A DNA stretch of 64,000 nucleotides from Pseudomonas sp. PSB18 (GTDB taxonomy: Bacteria > Pseudomonadota > Gammaproteobacteria > Pseudomonadales > Pseudomonadaceae), in NCBI RefSeq assembly GCF_014596565.1, contig NZ_NOIN01000001.1, positions 1 to 64,000 on the forward strand. Reading direction: 5' to 3'. The notes beneath the pieces are model-generated. The model was not told where the DNA came from. It was given only the letters and a program-made list of their open reading frames with translations, and made no database searches. This document shows positions 36,640 to 46,259 of this stretch, piece by piece. The position numbers were made by a program, and so were the translations under genes. Position 1 is the stretch's first letter. Each line of letters starts with the position of its first letter.

Positions 36640-39600
36640 TCAGTTCGAATAAGGTGAGCGGTAGGGGCTGACCGGTAGCGCCATCGGACTGCCAGTCATG
36701 TCCTCGAACATGTAGCGCGCATACAGGCCACCATTGAATTGCTGGTAGTCACTGGCGTTATCCATGCCGATCGTTGCACCCAGGAAGAAGCGCGAACCGA
36801 ACTTGTACTCACCGGCTGCCGCCAGGCTGTAGCCCACGCCGGTTTTGCTCTGTCCCGAGTAGCGCGAATCGTTGGCTGCCTGGCGGTCACTGTCGCTCGG
36901 GAAGAAATCGGCGCCGTCCTGCTGGAAGTGCTGGATGCCCACCGAACTCTTGACCTGATAGGTAAAGCGCTCGGTGCGCTGCTGCCAGGTCACCGGCACG
37001 CCCAGGGCGAAATAGCTCTGGGGACTGAAGTAGCCACCATGCCCGTAGGTGAAGAAGTCCTGGTTGTTCTCGTAGCCCAGCGCCGTGGCGCTGAGGCCAA
37101 CGGTGAGCGAGTGGTCCTGCATATTGTCCAGGTACCAATAGACGCCACCACCGAGTTCACCCCGGGTGTTGGACTCGACATTGTGGCCCACCAGTTCATG
37201 CACGGAGCCATAACCGTAGGCACCGACCTGCGAGTTGTCGTAGCTCATTTCGCCACGTACACCGTTGGCGGTCACCCCGCCCCACGATCCACCGTCACGC
37301 TTGTCGGTGGTGCCGGCAAACGATGTCAGGCTGTCGGTGACCGCGCGACGCGAAGCGGCGATGCGGTAACGGAAATTGCCGTTATCGCTCAGTGGACGAT
37401 CAACGCTCACGCCCCCTACCGCTGTCGCGTATTTGAAGCCGATCGGCGTGGTACCGATATCGGCCTTGATGCCCTCGTCGGGACGCTCGTACGCCACCCC
37501 AAGGCCGACGCCCTCGGCACGCTGCGAACCGATGCCGGAGGTCGCGCTGGAGGCGCTGCCGAAACGACTGGCGGCCTCACCCTTCACACTGCCGGCCGTG
37601 AGCGCTACGGGGGTGATGCGCACGGCCACGCGGTTGTCACCGGCCGGCACATTCACTTCGAATGGCGTTTCCACGTCAGTCAGTTTGCTCAGGCCCGATT
37701 CGCTGTTGTTGCTGCGAACGCTCAATCCTTGGGCAATGTAACCGCTGCGCTCCTGAAGAATATCGTTGAGCGCGCGCTGGGCGGAGCTTGTCGAGTCGAC
37801 GACAGTCAGTACCGTTCGGGGCTGCGGCTGTGCGTTGAAAGGATTGCTCTGGGCGACCGGGGTACCCCGCACGGAGGCCGCTTGACTGTTGCTTCGTGGC
37901 TGGCCTGGATAGGCATCGGCAGGCACGCCGTCGGCACTGGCGAGCATGACGCCGCCGTTGAGAATGGCCTCCGCCGGCGGCGGAATGGCCGACGCCGGGC
38001 CACGCAAGACCTGCCGACGCTGCCCCGCCCCGCCAGCGAACGGATTCGCCGCCACGTTCATCGCACCAGGCTGGGCGGCCAGGCTGCGTTGCTTCTCGCT
38101 CTGCTCGATGGCTACCGCTTTGCGCAGCACTTCAGTCGCCTTGCCGCTGTTGCCCATCGCCCGGTAGATGCGTGCGACTTCAGTCAACGATTCTGGATCG
38201 TAGTTCTGCAACGCCATGAACTGTTCCAAGGCGTTTTCCGCATAGCCGTTGTCGTGGGCGAGCACCGCGGCATCGGCCGCGTTCAACAGCACCAACGGGT
38301 CATTCGGGTTGCGCTTGAGCAGGGGCTTGTACAGGTCGAAGGCCTTGGCGTTATCGCCATTGGCGGTGTACATCCTGGCCAGGGCCGAGGTCGCGGCGAC
38401 ATCGCCCGGCCGTTGGGCCAGCGCCGGCGCCAACGTGTCGTAGGCCGCCGCCAGGTCACCGCCCTCGCGCAAGCGGTCGGCCTGACGGATACGGTACAGG
38501 TACAGCACATCGTCATAACGCTTGCGGGTCGCGACGCTTAACGGCTGGTTCTGCAAGCTGTTCAGGATCGAGTTGACCTGGGCATCGTCCCCCGTCTTGA
38601 GCAGCAGGGAGGCGTATTGCAGCATCAAATCGGCCGACGGTGCGCTGCTTTGGGTCAGCAACGAACGCATCATCGACAGCGCCTGCTCGACATCCCCGGC
38701 GTCGACATAGGCCGACGCCAACGTCGCCGTGCGCCCAGGACTGCGACCGGCCATCGGCTGCAGGCGATCCAGTAAAGCCAGGGCTTCCTGACGCTGCCCA
38801 CGCTTGGCCATGGCCGCCGCCAGATTGATCTGCGTGGTCAAGGTGATCCGATCCGCCAGTTCGTTGATGTCAGCGGTGCGACGGTCGACGGGAATCCGGT
38901 TGATGGTGGCCTGGGCGTCTTTCCACTGCTCCATTTCCACCGACAGCAAGGCACTGGTGTACAGCGCATCGACGTTGTCCGGGTGGCTTTTGAGAAAGGC
39001 GTCGATCAGATCGCGGGCCTTTTTCGATTCGCCGGTTTTCAGATACAGGCGCGCGAGGCTGAAGCGCGTCCAGACGTTATCCGGATCGCTGTTCACGGCA
39101 TCGAGCAGCGCATTCTGGGCACTGCGGATATCGCCACGCTGCTCGGCCACACTGGCCATCTGGGTGGAACGCAAGGCACGCAACTGGCCGGTATTGCCGA
39201 GCTTGGCCTGTTCAGCGGCAGGCAGGCTGTCCAGCAGACTCAAGGCCTCATCGGCCTGCCCGGTTTGCGACAACACATTGACCAGGCCGCGTATGGCCTG
39301 CGGGTTGCCAGGCTGGCTCGCCAGTACCTGGCGGTAGTTGGCGGCTGCGCTGTCGAACTGGCCGGCCTGGGCCTGGATGTCGGCCAGGGTAAGACGAGCG
39401 TCGACCCCATTGGGGTTCAAGCGCATGGCCTGAGCGACGGCCTCGGTCGCCTTGGCGGTCTGCCCTTTGGCCTGCAGGTCGCGGCCCTGTTGCAACAGCG
39501 CCCAATAGCGAACGCCGTTCAATGCGGTTTTCCAGCGGGTCCCACCGGTGTTGATCGCACGGGTCAGCAGTTGCTCGGCTTCCGCGAAGCGCCCCTGTTG

Positions 39601-40560
39601 CTGACGGACCACACCCAGGCCGCCCAGGGCATCGCTATCATCCGGACGGGTTTTGAGGCGTGCCTGGAAGGCCGCTTCCGCGCCGGCTTGATCACCCTTT
39701 TCCAAGGCCCGCAACCCGCTCGCCACCAGCGGATCCTGCTGCCAGGTGGAACCGCCGGCGGTGGCCGCTTTTTGGCGACCCTTGTTCATCTGGTCACGGA
39801 TTTCCTGATCATCCGGGTGAGCCCTCAGGAACTCCTCGAACAGCGGCACCTGGGCAGCATTCGGCGGGCCGATCCAGACCAGCGCCAAGCGCCAGCTTTC
39901 ATCGGCATCGCCGGCGATTTCCACGCGTTTGGTCAGCCTGGCGAGCACGCGAGCGCCCTCGGCGCGGGTGTCTTCGTGACGAATCAGTTGCTTGCCATAG
40001 AACAGCGCAAGGATCGCATCATCGGGAGTTTCCCGCAGCAGACGCTCCATGCCCTGGCGCGCCTCGGGCCAACCGTTGGCATTGAAGGCCAGGTTGTTGT
40101 AGTACTCGCGCCCCACCGTGCCTTCCGGGGTCAGCCCGTTGAACATCCGGCGAAACACGTCGGTCGCCTTGTCACGCTCACCGGCGTCGACCAACCGACG
40201 GGCCTCATCCAGCCGGGCCTTGTTGTCCGGCCTGGCCAGCGCAATGTCCTGCTCCAGTTGGCGAGCCATCCAGGGTTGCGGTGACAACGCCTGCAGGCGC
40301 GTCAGGTATTCCTGGGCCTGTTGCGGCTTGTTCTGCTTGACGCCGATCAAGCCCATGCCATAGAGGGCATCGACCTGATTCGGATCGAGGCGCAGGACCT
40401 TTTGCCAGATCTCGGCAGAGCGCGCCGCATTCGAACGGGCTTGCCAGTACTGACCCTGTTCAACCAGTTGAGCCTGGATGTCCGTGCCTTCGGCATGGAC
40501 ACCGGAGGCAATCAGCGCAATGAAAACTGCAACAGCTAGCGTAGAGCGGCGCGGGCGCAT
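36640..40560 (-). CDS. bcsC: Cellulose export protein BcsC/WssE (TPR plus outer-membrane porin)
   Basis: 1306 residues with a Sec signal (MRPRRSTLAVAVFIALIASGVHA). Residues about 30-800 are tandem TPR helices. A low-complexity linker (about 830-930) follows. The last 350 or so residues form the BCSC C-terminal beta-barrel, ending in alternating aromatic segments. The protein spans the periplasm and forms the outer-membrane cellulose channel. Its start overlaps bcsZ by 25 nt and has GGGAGA upstream. Long open frames on the opposite strand here are coding shadows. Confidence 0.95.
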   Translation of the reverse strand: MRPRRSTLAVAVFIALIASGVHAEGTDIQAQLVEQGQYWQARSNAARSAEIWQKVLRLDPNQVDALYGMGLIGVKQNKPQQAQEYLTRLQALSPQPWMARQLEQDIALARPDNKARLDEARRLVDAGERDKATDVFRRMFNGLTPEGTVGREYYNNLAFNANGWPEARQGMERLLRETPDDAILALFYGKQLIRHEDTRAEGARVLARLTKRVEIAGDADESWRLALVWIGPPNAAQVPLFEEFLRAHPDDQEIRDQMNKGRQKAATAGGSTWQQDPLVASGLRALEKGDQAGAEAAFQARLKTRPDDSDALGGLGVVRQQQGRFAEAEQLLTRAINTGGTRWKTALNGVRYWALLQQGRDLQAKGQTAKATEAVAQAMRLNPNGVDARLTLADIQAQAGQFDSAAANYRQVLASQPGNPQAIRGLVNVLSQTGQADEALSLLDSLPAAEQAKLGNTGQLRALRSTQMASVAEQRGDIRSAQNALLDAVNSDPDNVWTRFSLARLYLKTGESKKARDLIDAFLKSHPDNVDALYTSALLSVEMEQWKDAQATINRIPVDRRTADINELADRITLTTQINLAAAMAKRGQRQEALALLDRLQPMAGRSPGRTATLASAYVDAGDVEQALSMMRSLLTQSSAPSADLMLQYASLLLKTGDDAQVNSILNSLQNQPLSVATRKRYDDVLYLYRIRQADRLREGGDLAAAYDTLAPALAQRPGDVAATSALARMYTANGDNAKAFDLYKPLLKRNPNDPLVLLNAADAAVLAHDNGYAENALEQFMALQNYDPESLTEVARIYRAMGNSGKATEVLRKAVAIEQSEKQRSLAAQPGAMNVAANPFAGGAGQRRQVLRGPASAIPPPAEAILNGGVMLASADGVPADAYPGQPRSNSQAASVRGTPVAQSNPFNAQPQPRTVLTVVDSTSSAQRALNDILQERSGYIAQGLSVRSNNSESGLSKLTDVETPFEVNVPAGDNRVAVRITPVALTAGSVKGEAASRFGSASSATSGIGSQRAEGVGLGVAYERPDEGIKADIGTTPIGFKYATAVGGVSVDRPLSDNGNFRYRIAASRRAVTDSLTSFAGTTDKRDGGSWGGVTANGVRGEMSYDNSQVGAYGYGSVHELVGHNVESNTRGELGGGVYWYLDNMQDHSLTVGLSATALGYENNQDFFTYGHGGYFSPQSYFALGVPVTWQQRTERFTYQVKSSVGIQHFQQDGADFFPSDSDRQAANDSRYSGQSKTGVGYSLAAAGEYKFGSRFFLGATIGMDNASDYQQFNGGLYARYMFEDMTGSPMALPVSPYRSPYSN

Positions 40561-41792
40561 GACGTCTCCCAGGACAAAGTGAGCGTTCCGTCATCACGGA
40601 ACTGGTAACGCTTCTCTGCCCAACCCAACCCGAACAGGCTTAGCATGACGTTGTAATAAAGAGGATCGGCACCTTGGTCGCTGCCTTTAGCGAAGGCCGC
40701 ATCAATACCGTCCTGGGCGCGACGTTGCTGTTGCTCGGCCAGCCATGGGTGGCCCTTGGCGATGAAATACGGCACCAGTGCCGCCGAATAGCCGAACGGC
40801 CCCGTGCCATCGATCGCAGCGGAAGCCACCTGGACTTTTTCTGGCGGGACACCGCTGGACGCCGTGCTTTGCGCCATACCATCCAATGCTTCCAGAAGCT
40901 TTGGATTCGCTGGATCGGTCTTGGGGGTCATCCCCGCCCACAGGTAAACGCGGATCGCATCGTAACTGCCCGATCCGCCCTTGATCGGATCGATCACGAA
41001 CAGGCCGGACTGCGCGGAAGTCCCGCGATAGCCCACCCAATCCGCGACATAGCCTTTGGGGCTGGCACTGCGGATCAGCTTGACGGTGTTGTCCGCAATC
41101 TCTTTCCACGGTCCCTTCGGTTGCTCTTTGGCCAGGCGCAGGAGCAACGGCCGAGGCAGATAGCTTGGATTCAGGCGCCACAGATGGTCTGGCTGAACGA
41201 AACCTTCTGGGCCCGGCAGCAGCATTTTGCCGAGGCCCGGCAACGTGACGACCAGCTTCGATTCAATGGTCTTGAGCAACCGCAGCGCATCGACACGGTA
41301 TTCGGGACGCTGCCATAGACGCGCGGCTTCGAGCAGCGAGTAGACGATCCACAGGTCGGCATCGGAGGCCGAGTTCGCATCCTGAAGCTGCCAGCGCCCG
41401 TCCTTGCCCTGCCCCCACAGCCAGCCCGGCAGACGGGTCGAGGGATCCGAACCGAGCATGTTGGCGCGGGTCCAGGTCCACAGATGCTCGAAGCGCGCCT
41501 GATCGTTACCGATCAACGCGAAGAGCATGCCGTAGGACTGCCCCTCCGAGGTGCTGTGGTTGGCCTCCATGCTGGAAGACAACATCCGGCCATCGTCCTG
41601 GATGTAGCGCGTGGCCCAGGATTCCCACAGGGGCCAGGCCTTGGCGGCACACGCCGGCTCCGACGCGAACGACGGCAAGCACGTCAATGACACGAGGGAA
41701 GCCAGCATCGCGCAGGCAGTGCCGCGCAGCCAACCGCCGGATAGAGCGTGACGCACCGTCATCGATAAAGTCTCATCGTCGCGCTCAGACAC
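40536..41792 (-). CDS. bcsZ: Endo-1,4-glucanase BcsZ/WssD (GH8)
   Basis: 418 residues from GTG 41792, with AGGAAA 9 nt upstream; an ATG at 41762 is the alternative. A signal peptide follows a short charged lead (hydrophobic core about 25-40). GH8 catalytic residues are E83 (TSEGQSYG) and an Asp in ASDADLWIVY (about 144-146). BcsZ enzymes trim cellulose in the periplasm and affect export and fibre properties. It overlaps bcsB by 8 nt and bcsC by 25 nt, so it belongs to the same operon. Confidence 0.94.
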   Translation of the reverse strand: MSERDDETLSMTVRHALSGGWLRGTACAMLASLVSLTCLPSFASEPACAAKAWPLWESWATRYIQDDGRMLSSSMEANHSTSEGQSYGMLFALIGNDQARFEHLWTWTRANMLGSDPSTRLPGWLWGQGKDGRWQLQDANSASDADLWIVYSLLEAARLWQRPEYRVDALRLLKTIESKLVVTLPGLGKMLLPGPEGFVQPDHLWRLNPSYLPRPLLLRLAKEQPKGPWKEIADNTVKLIRSASPKGYVADWVGYRGTSAQSGLFVIDPIKGGSGSYDAIRVYLWAGMTPKTDPANPKLLEALDGMAQSTASSGVPPEKVQVASAAIDGTGPFGYSAALVPYFIAKGHPWLAEQQQRRAQDGIDAAFAKGSDQGADPLYYNVMLSLFGLGWAEKRYQFRDDGTLTLSWETSCARAALR

Positions 41793-44040
41793 TCAGCCGT
41801 TTCCTGGCCTTGGAACGCAGGCCCAGGTAGGCCAGTCCGCTCAGCAACAGCACACCCAGTGCGGTCATCAGTAGCGTCCAGCCCACATGCCGCGACATCA
41901 GCCACTGCACGTATTTGACCGGCGACAGGCTGCCGACGAAATACTGTTCGTCAGCCACCAGCGGCTCGATGGACTTGCCACGGATGACCACCAGGCTGCC
42001 CTGAATGGAACCTGCGCCCTGGTCCGTACGGGCCAATGCCTCAGTGGCCTGGGCCAGACCGACAGCATCCCCGCCGGCAATGACCACGACACTGCGGCCA
42101 TTCTTGAGCGGCGATTCGAAGCCGGTCAGATAGGTGTTTGGCTGGTCACCGGAGAACGCCATGGCCAGACGGCTTTTGCGCAGGTTCGCTTCAGGATCGG
42201 AGCTGAGCCAGTCCTGTATGCGCAGGGTCAGGTCAGACACTTCGAAACGTTGCTGCTGACCGGTCCCGGCCGCCGGCAGACGATCCGCCCATTGGCTCAG
42301 CAAGGGTTGGTTGTCACCGGACGCCATCACCAGCAGGTCCTTGTCGGCAAAGGATGGAGCCTGTGCGGCCTGGATGACCGTCACGCCGGTCGCGGGGTAA
42401 CCGGTGGAGTCACCGAAGCGGCCCAATACGTTCAGGTAAGCGCTTACGTCACCCGTGCCGGCGTGGTCCGGCAGCACCACCGCGGTCTGCGACAGGTCAG
42501 CCATGCGGGTGAACGGGAAGCCGGCGTCCTTGAACACGCCCAGGTTGGGCATGGCCATGAAATGGTCGTAATCGGTCAGGTCCAGCGTCGACTCAGGGTC
42601 GATGCTGCCGCGCATGTTGTCGATGATGATGTCGCGGCATTCCCCCTCTTTGATGTAGTCGTACATGTAGCGCAGTTGCAGGCGCGACTTCAGCGCAACG
42701 GAATTGAGCGGCAGCAACACGCGCATGTCACGCACCAGGGTCTCGTCCTTGATCGCGCTCAACAGGCTCTTGTCCAGACGCTCCACCGAAGGCAGGGTCT
42801 CGGACTTGATCAGGCCGTCGTTGAAGCTGACGATGAAGGACGAATTGACGGATTTCGGCTGCGGCGTATAGCGATACTTCAGGTTCAGCGGTGCGCCATC
42901 CTGGTGCCAGTTGAACAGATCCGGCGGGAAGTTCAGCGGCACGGTGATGTCGCCCGGGTTGTACCCGGAAACGTTCAGTTGTTTGCTCGCGATCAGCTCG
43001 CCCAACTTGACCGGGCGATCGGTGGGTAGCCAGTTCGGTGCATCGTAAGGCTTACGGGGCTTGAGGGTATCGAGCTTGTTGATGACCACCGTGCTGCCCG
43101 ACAGCGCCTGGCCACCGACCGTCAGCGCGATGGCGGCCAGCTTGAGTTCTTCGGTGTTGCGCCCCGCCACCACCAGCAACTTGCCGTTGGCGTCGTTCGG
43201 GTTGGTCAGGATGCTCAGGGTCGGCCCCTTTGGCGCAGGAATCGACAATCCGCCAATCTGCGCAGGCACGTCGCCGCTGAGCACGATCACACCGTTGCCC
43301 TGGGCGGGCAGCGTATTGAGCTGGACTCGGAAGGTCGCCCCGCGATAGCTCGCCAGGGCCCCGAACCAGGACGACAGCGCACCCGCGGCCTCGAGGGTGC
43401 CGTTGTCCGGCGCGGCGCTGAAGATGATCGGCAGATCCAGGGGGCGGGCATCGCGCCGATCGAAGAACGGCACGGGCATCAGCGAAAGATCGTTCGGCAA
43501 GGCCAGCGGCGAGGTCTGGATCTGCAGCGAAGAGTCATTGCTGACCTTGGCCCACAGGCTCGAGTGCTGAGGATCCTCACAGGTCATGGTGTAGTGGCCG
43601 ATGAACTGCACGCTCAGGCGATTGAACTCGGTGATCAACTGCGGGGGAATCTCCACCGTCTGCTTCTGCAGCGTGCCGGCGTTTTCCTTGGGCAGCGGCA
43701 CACTCGCCGCGACTTCGTCGTTGACCATGATGTTGATCTGCGACAGGTCGGGCAGCAGCGCCGGCGAATAACTGTATTGCAGCGTCAGGTGCGCGCCGGT
43801 CACCACCTGATCGGCACGCACGTCAAAGTTGACGCTATCGGTCGCTTCGACACCGTGCAGGTTCATCGGATAGGCCCGCCCCAACTGCTTGAGGGTCAGG
43901 TTGTAGCCATTGCCCGTGTCCGCTGGCGCCGTATCGGCGAAAGCCGCGCCACCACTCAAAGCCAGCAACGTTGAAGCCAAAATAACCAGCGAGCGCCTGT
44001 TATCGCGCTGGCCCGCGCCTGAAAAATGCTTCGCGTTCAT
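41785..44040 (-). CDS. bcsB: Cellulose synthase regulatory subunit BcsB/WssC
   Basis: 751 residues with a Sec signal (cleavage after GGAAFA, about residue 35), a large periplasmic region of paired carbohydrate-binding and flavodoxin-like domains, and a single C-terminal membrane anchor (WTLLMTALGVLLLSGLAYLGL). BcsB partners BcsA at the inner membrane and guides the glucan through the periplasm. The length is normal for Pseudomonas. The start overlaps the bcsA stop (ATGA). Confidence 0.95.
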   Translation of the reverse strand: MNAKHFSGAGQRDNRRSLVILASTLLALSGGAAFADTAPADTGNGYNLTLKQLGRAYPMNLHGVEATDSVNFDVRADQVVTGAHLTLQYSYSPALLPDLSQINIMVNDEVAASVPLPKENAGTLQKQTVEIPPQLITEFNRLSVQFIGHYTMTCEDPQHSSLWAKVSNDSSLQIQTSPLALPNDLSLMPVPFFDRRDARPLDLPIIFSAAPDNGTLEAAGALSSWFGALASYRGATFRVQLNTLPAQGNGVIVLSGDVPAQIGGLSIPAPKGPTLSILTNPNDANGKLLVVAGRNTEELKLAAIALTVGGQALSGSTVVINKLDTLKPRKPYDAPNWLPTDRPVKLGELIASKQLNVSGYNPGDITVPLNFPPDLFNWHQDGAPLNLKYRYTPQPKSVNSSFIVSFNDGLIKSETLPSVERLDKSLLSAIKDETLVRDMRVLLPLNSVALKSRLQLRYMYDYIKEGECRDIIIDNMRGSIDPESTLDLTDYDHFMAMPNLGVFKDAGFPFTRMADLSQTAVVLPDHAGTGDVSAYLNVLGRFGDSTGYPATGVTVIQAAQAPSFADKDLLVMASGDNQPLLSQWADRLPAAGTGQQQRFEVSDLTLRIQDWLSSDPEANLRKSRLAMAFSGDQPNTYLTGFESPLKNGRSVVVIAGGDAVGLAQATEALARTDQGAGSIQGSLVVIRGKSIEPLVADEQYFVGSLSPVKYVQWLMSRHVGWTLLMTALGVLLLSGLAYLGLRSKARKRLSV

Positions 44041-46259
44041 TGCTTGTCCATGAGGTTGTCGAGTGGTTGGGAAGACGGTCGGCGGGCAGAGAAGAATTTT
44101 TGCAGCTCGGCGAGGGTTGCCTTGAGCAATTCGTAGATACCGCCCATGCCGATGAAAGCGACGTCGCGCAATGCAGCCAGGGGGGTATCCACCTGCCGAC
44201 CGCCCCAGGTCGACGCCCAGGTGTCGGCGCGCGAGAAAGTCAGGCGCACCAGTTCGCTTTGCTGACGCAGGCTCAGCGGGTCGAACTGAGCCCCCAGGAG
44301 AGTGCCGCGACTGAACATCACGGTCCCGGGGAACACACTGGCCTGCTGGTTGCGAAACAACGTCATGCGGATGCGTTCGCCCTGGGCGATTTCAACGCCG
44401 TCCGGCAGACGGAAACCAAGCCCCTTCTGCGAGAAGTCCTGGGTGATGCCGTCAAACGTGCGCCCATCCGCCAGCTCAATGCGCACCGGCAGTTCGGCGG
44501 CAACCCGCGGCTCGCTGCGCACCTGGCGCGTTTCACTGGCCACCGCCACCGACGCACTGGTAATGACGACGTTGTAGAGCGTCCAGGCCATGTTGATGAG
44601 GATCGTGGTCATCGCGCCCTCCTCGCCCTGGAACAGCTGCCAGAGGCCGAAGGCAAGGCCCGCGACATTGAGGGTCAACAGCACAATGTAGGGACGCGCG
44701 AGTTTCCACTCGAAAAACTTGCGGTCGATGATCCCGCCCTTGTCGGTCACGTTGAAACCGCCGAACTTGGGGTTCACCAGCGCCATGAGCACCGGCCCCA
44801 TGATGTACCAGGCCAGTACCGTCTCGTAGACCTCGTTCCAGAACGAGTGCCGGAAACGGCCCTGGATCCGTGAGTTGGTCAGGCTGGCGTGCAAGATGTG
44901 CGGCAGCACGTAAGCGGTGATCATCAATGCCGAGGCGTGGAAAATCTGCGCCCCGAAAAACAGATAGGCCAGTGGCGCCGTCAGGAATGCCATGCGCGGC
45001 AGACCGTAGAAGAAGTGCAACATGGCGTTCAGGTAGCACAGCCGCTGCCCCAGTTTCAGACCGCGGCCCATCAACGGGTTGTCGGTCCGGAAGATCTGCG
45101 CCATGCCCCGTGCCCAGCGAATACGCTGGCTGATGTGACGCGAAAGGCTTTCGGTAGCCAGGCCTGCCGCCTGCGGAATGGCCAGGTAGGCGGTGTTGTA
45201 GCCGGCGCGGTTCATCTTCAGGGCGGTGTGCGCATCCTCGGTCACGGTTTCCACCGCGACGCCGCCCACTTCCAGCAGCGCGGTACGGCGCATCACGGCG
45301 CAGGAACCGCAGAAGAACGTGGCGTTCCACAAGTCGTTGCCGTCCTGGACCAGGCCATAGAACAGCTCGCCTTCGTTCGGGACGGAGCGGAACGTGTTGA
45401 GGTTTTTCTCGAACGGATCCGGCGAAAAGAAGAAGTGCGGCGTCTGCAGCATCGCCAGTTTTGGATCCTTGGCGAACCAGCCCAGGCAGATCTGCAGGAA
45501 AGAACGGGTCGGTACGTGGTCGGCGTCGAAGATCGCGACGAACTCGCCTTCCGTGACTTTCAGTGCTTCATTGAGGTTGCCGGCCTTGGCATGGCGATTG
45601 TTGTCACGGGCCAGATAATTCACGCCAATGCTGTCGCAGAAGATCCGGAAGTCTTCACGACGGCCATCGTCCAGCACGTGCACGCGCAGCTTGTCTTTCG
45701 GCCAGTCGATCGCCTGGGCGGCGAAGATCGTCACCTTCACGATATCCAGCGCTTCGTTGTACGTTGGAATGAACACGTCCACCACCGGCCATTCGGAAGG
45801 CGGCGTACTCATCAGCACCGGTTGGCGCCGCAGCGGCCAGGCGGTTTGCAGGTAACCGAAAATCAGTACGACCAACGCGTACAGCTCCGCCGCCAGCAGA
45901 CCATAACCGAACAGTATGTCGAGCCAGTCGTCGAAGCCCAGGGTCGAGGTGATCCGCCAGTACATGTAGCGCAGCGAAGCCGTCAGCGACAGACCGATCA
46001 ACAGCACCACCGGGAACCGGCCGGATTGTTTGCGCAGAATCAGCGCGACGACAAAACAGCCTGCGGCGAAATAGCACTGTGACTGGAGGTCGAAAGGCAC
46101 CGTGATAATAAACAGCGCCAATAAACCCGAGACCAGCAGGATACTGAGCTGAACGGTGCGACGAACACCTTGCGAAAGGCCGTCAAAGCCGTCTGCAAGG
46201 GTTTGCACCCAGCGTTGCAGGCGGCCGGAAACTTCATGCTGCTCGTTGGGTTGACTCAT
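44037..46259 (-). CDS. bcsA: Cellulose synthase catalytic subunit BcsA/WssB with PilZ domain
   Basis: 740 residues. Membrane helices flank a GT2 domain with D197/D198, the DxD motif D245/D247, TED near 340-342 and QRIRW at 378-382 (Q-x-x-R-W). The C-terminal PilZ domain keeps both cyclic-di-GMP-binding motifs: RSEPR (581-585, RxxxR) and DFSQKG (608-613, D/N-x-S-x-x-G). The enzyme should therefore polymerise UDP-glucose to cellulose only when cyclic-di-GMP is high. It overlaps the upstream bcsQ-type gene and downstream bcsB by 4 nt each. Confidence 0.97.
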   Translation of the reverse strand: MSQPNEQHEVSGRLQRWVQTLADGFDGLSQGVRRTVQLSILLVSGLLALFIITVPFDLQSQCYFAAGCFVVALILRKQSGRFPVVLLIGLSLTASLRYMYWRITSTLGFDDWLDILFGYGLLAAELYALVVLIFGYLQTAWPLRRQPVLMSTPPSEWPVVDVFIPTYNEALDIVKVTIFAAQAIDWPKDKLRVHVLDDGRREDFRIFCDSIGVNYLARDNNRHAKAGNLNEALKVTEGEFVAIFDADHVPTRSFLQICLGWFAKDPKLAMLQTPHFFFSPDPFEKNLNTFRSVPNEGELFYGLVQDGNDLWNATFFCGSCAVMRRTALLEVGGVAVETVTEDAHTALKMNRAGYNTAYLAIPQAAGLATESLSRHISQRIRWARGMAQIFRTDNPLMGRGLKLGQRLCYLNAMLHFFYGLPRMAFLTAPLAYLFFGAQIFHASALMITAYVLPHILHASLTNSRIQGRFRHSFWNEVYETVLAWYIMGPVLMALVNPKFGGFNVTDKGGIIDRKFFEWKLARPYIVLLTLNVAGLAFGLWQLFQGEEGAMTTILINMAWTLYNVVITSASVAVASETRQVRSEPRVAAELPVRIELADGRTFDGITQDFSQKGLGFRLPDGVEIAQGERIRMTLFRNQQASVFPGTVMFSRGTLLGAQFDPLSLRQQSELVRLTFSRADTWASTWGGRQVDTPLAALRDVAFIGMGGIYELLKATLAELQKFFSARRPSSQPLDNLMDKQ

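Noticed and set aside
36739..40284. Long plus-strand open frames antisense to bcsC
   Set aside because: The bcsC TPR and porin sequence on the minus strand is clear; the antisense proteins lack motifs and ribosome sites.
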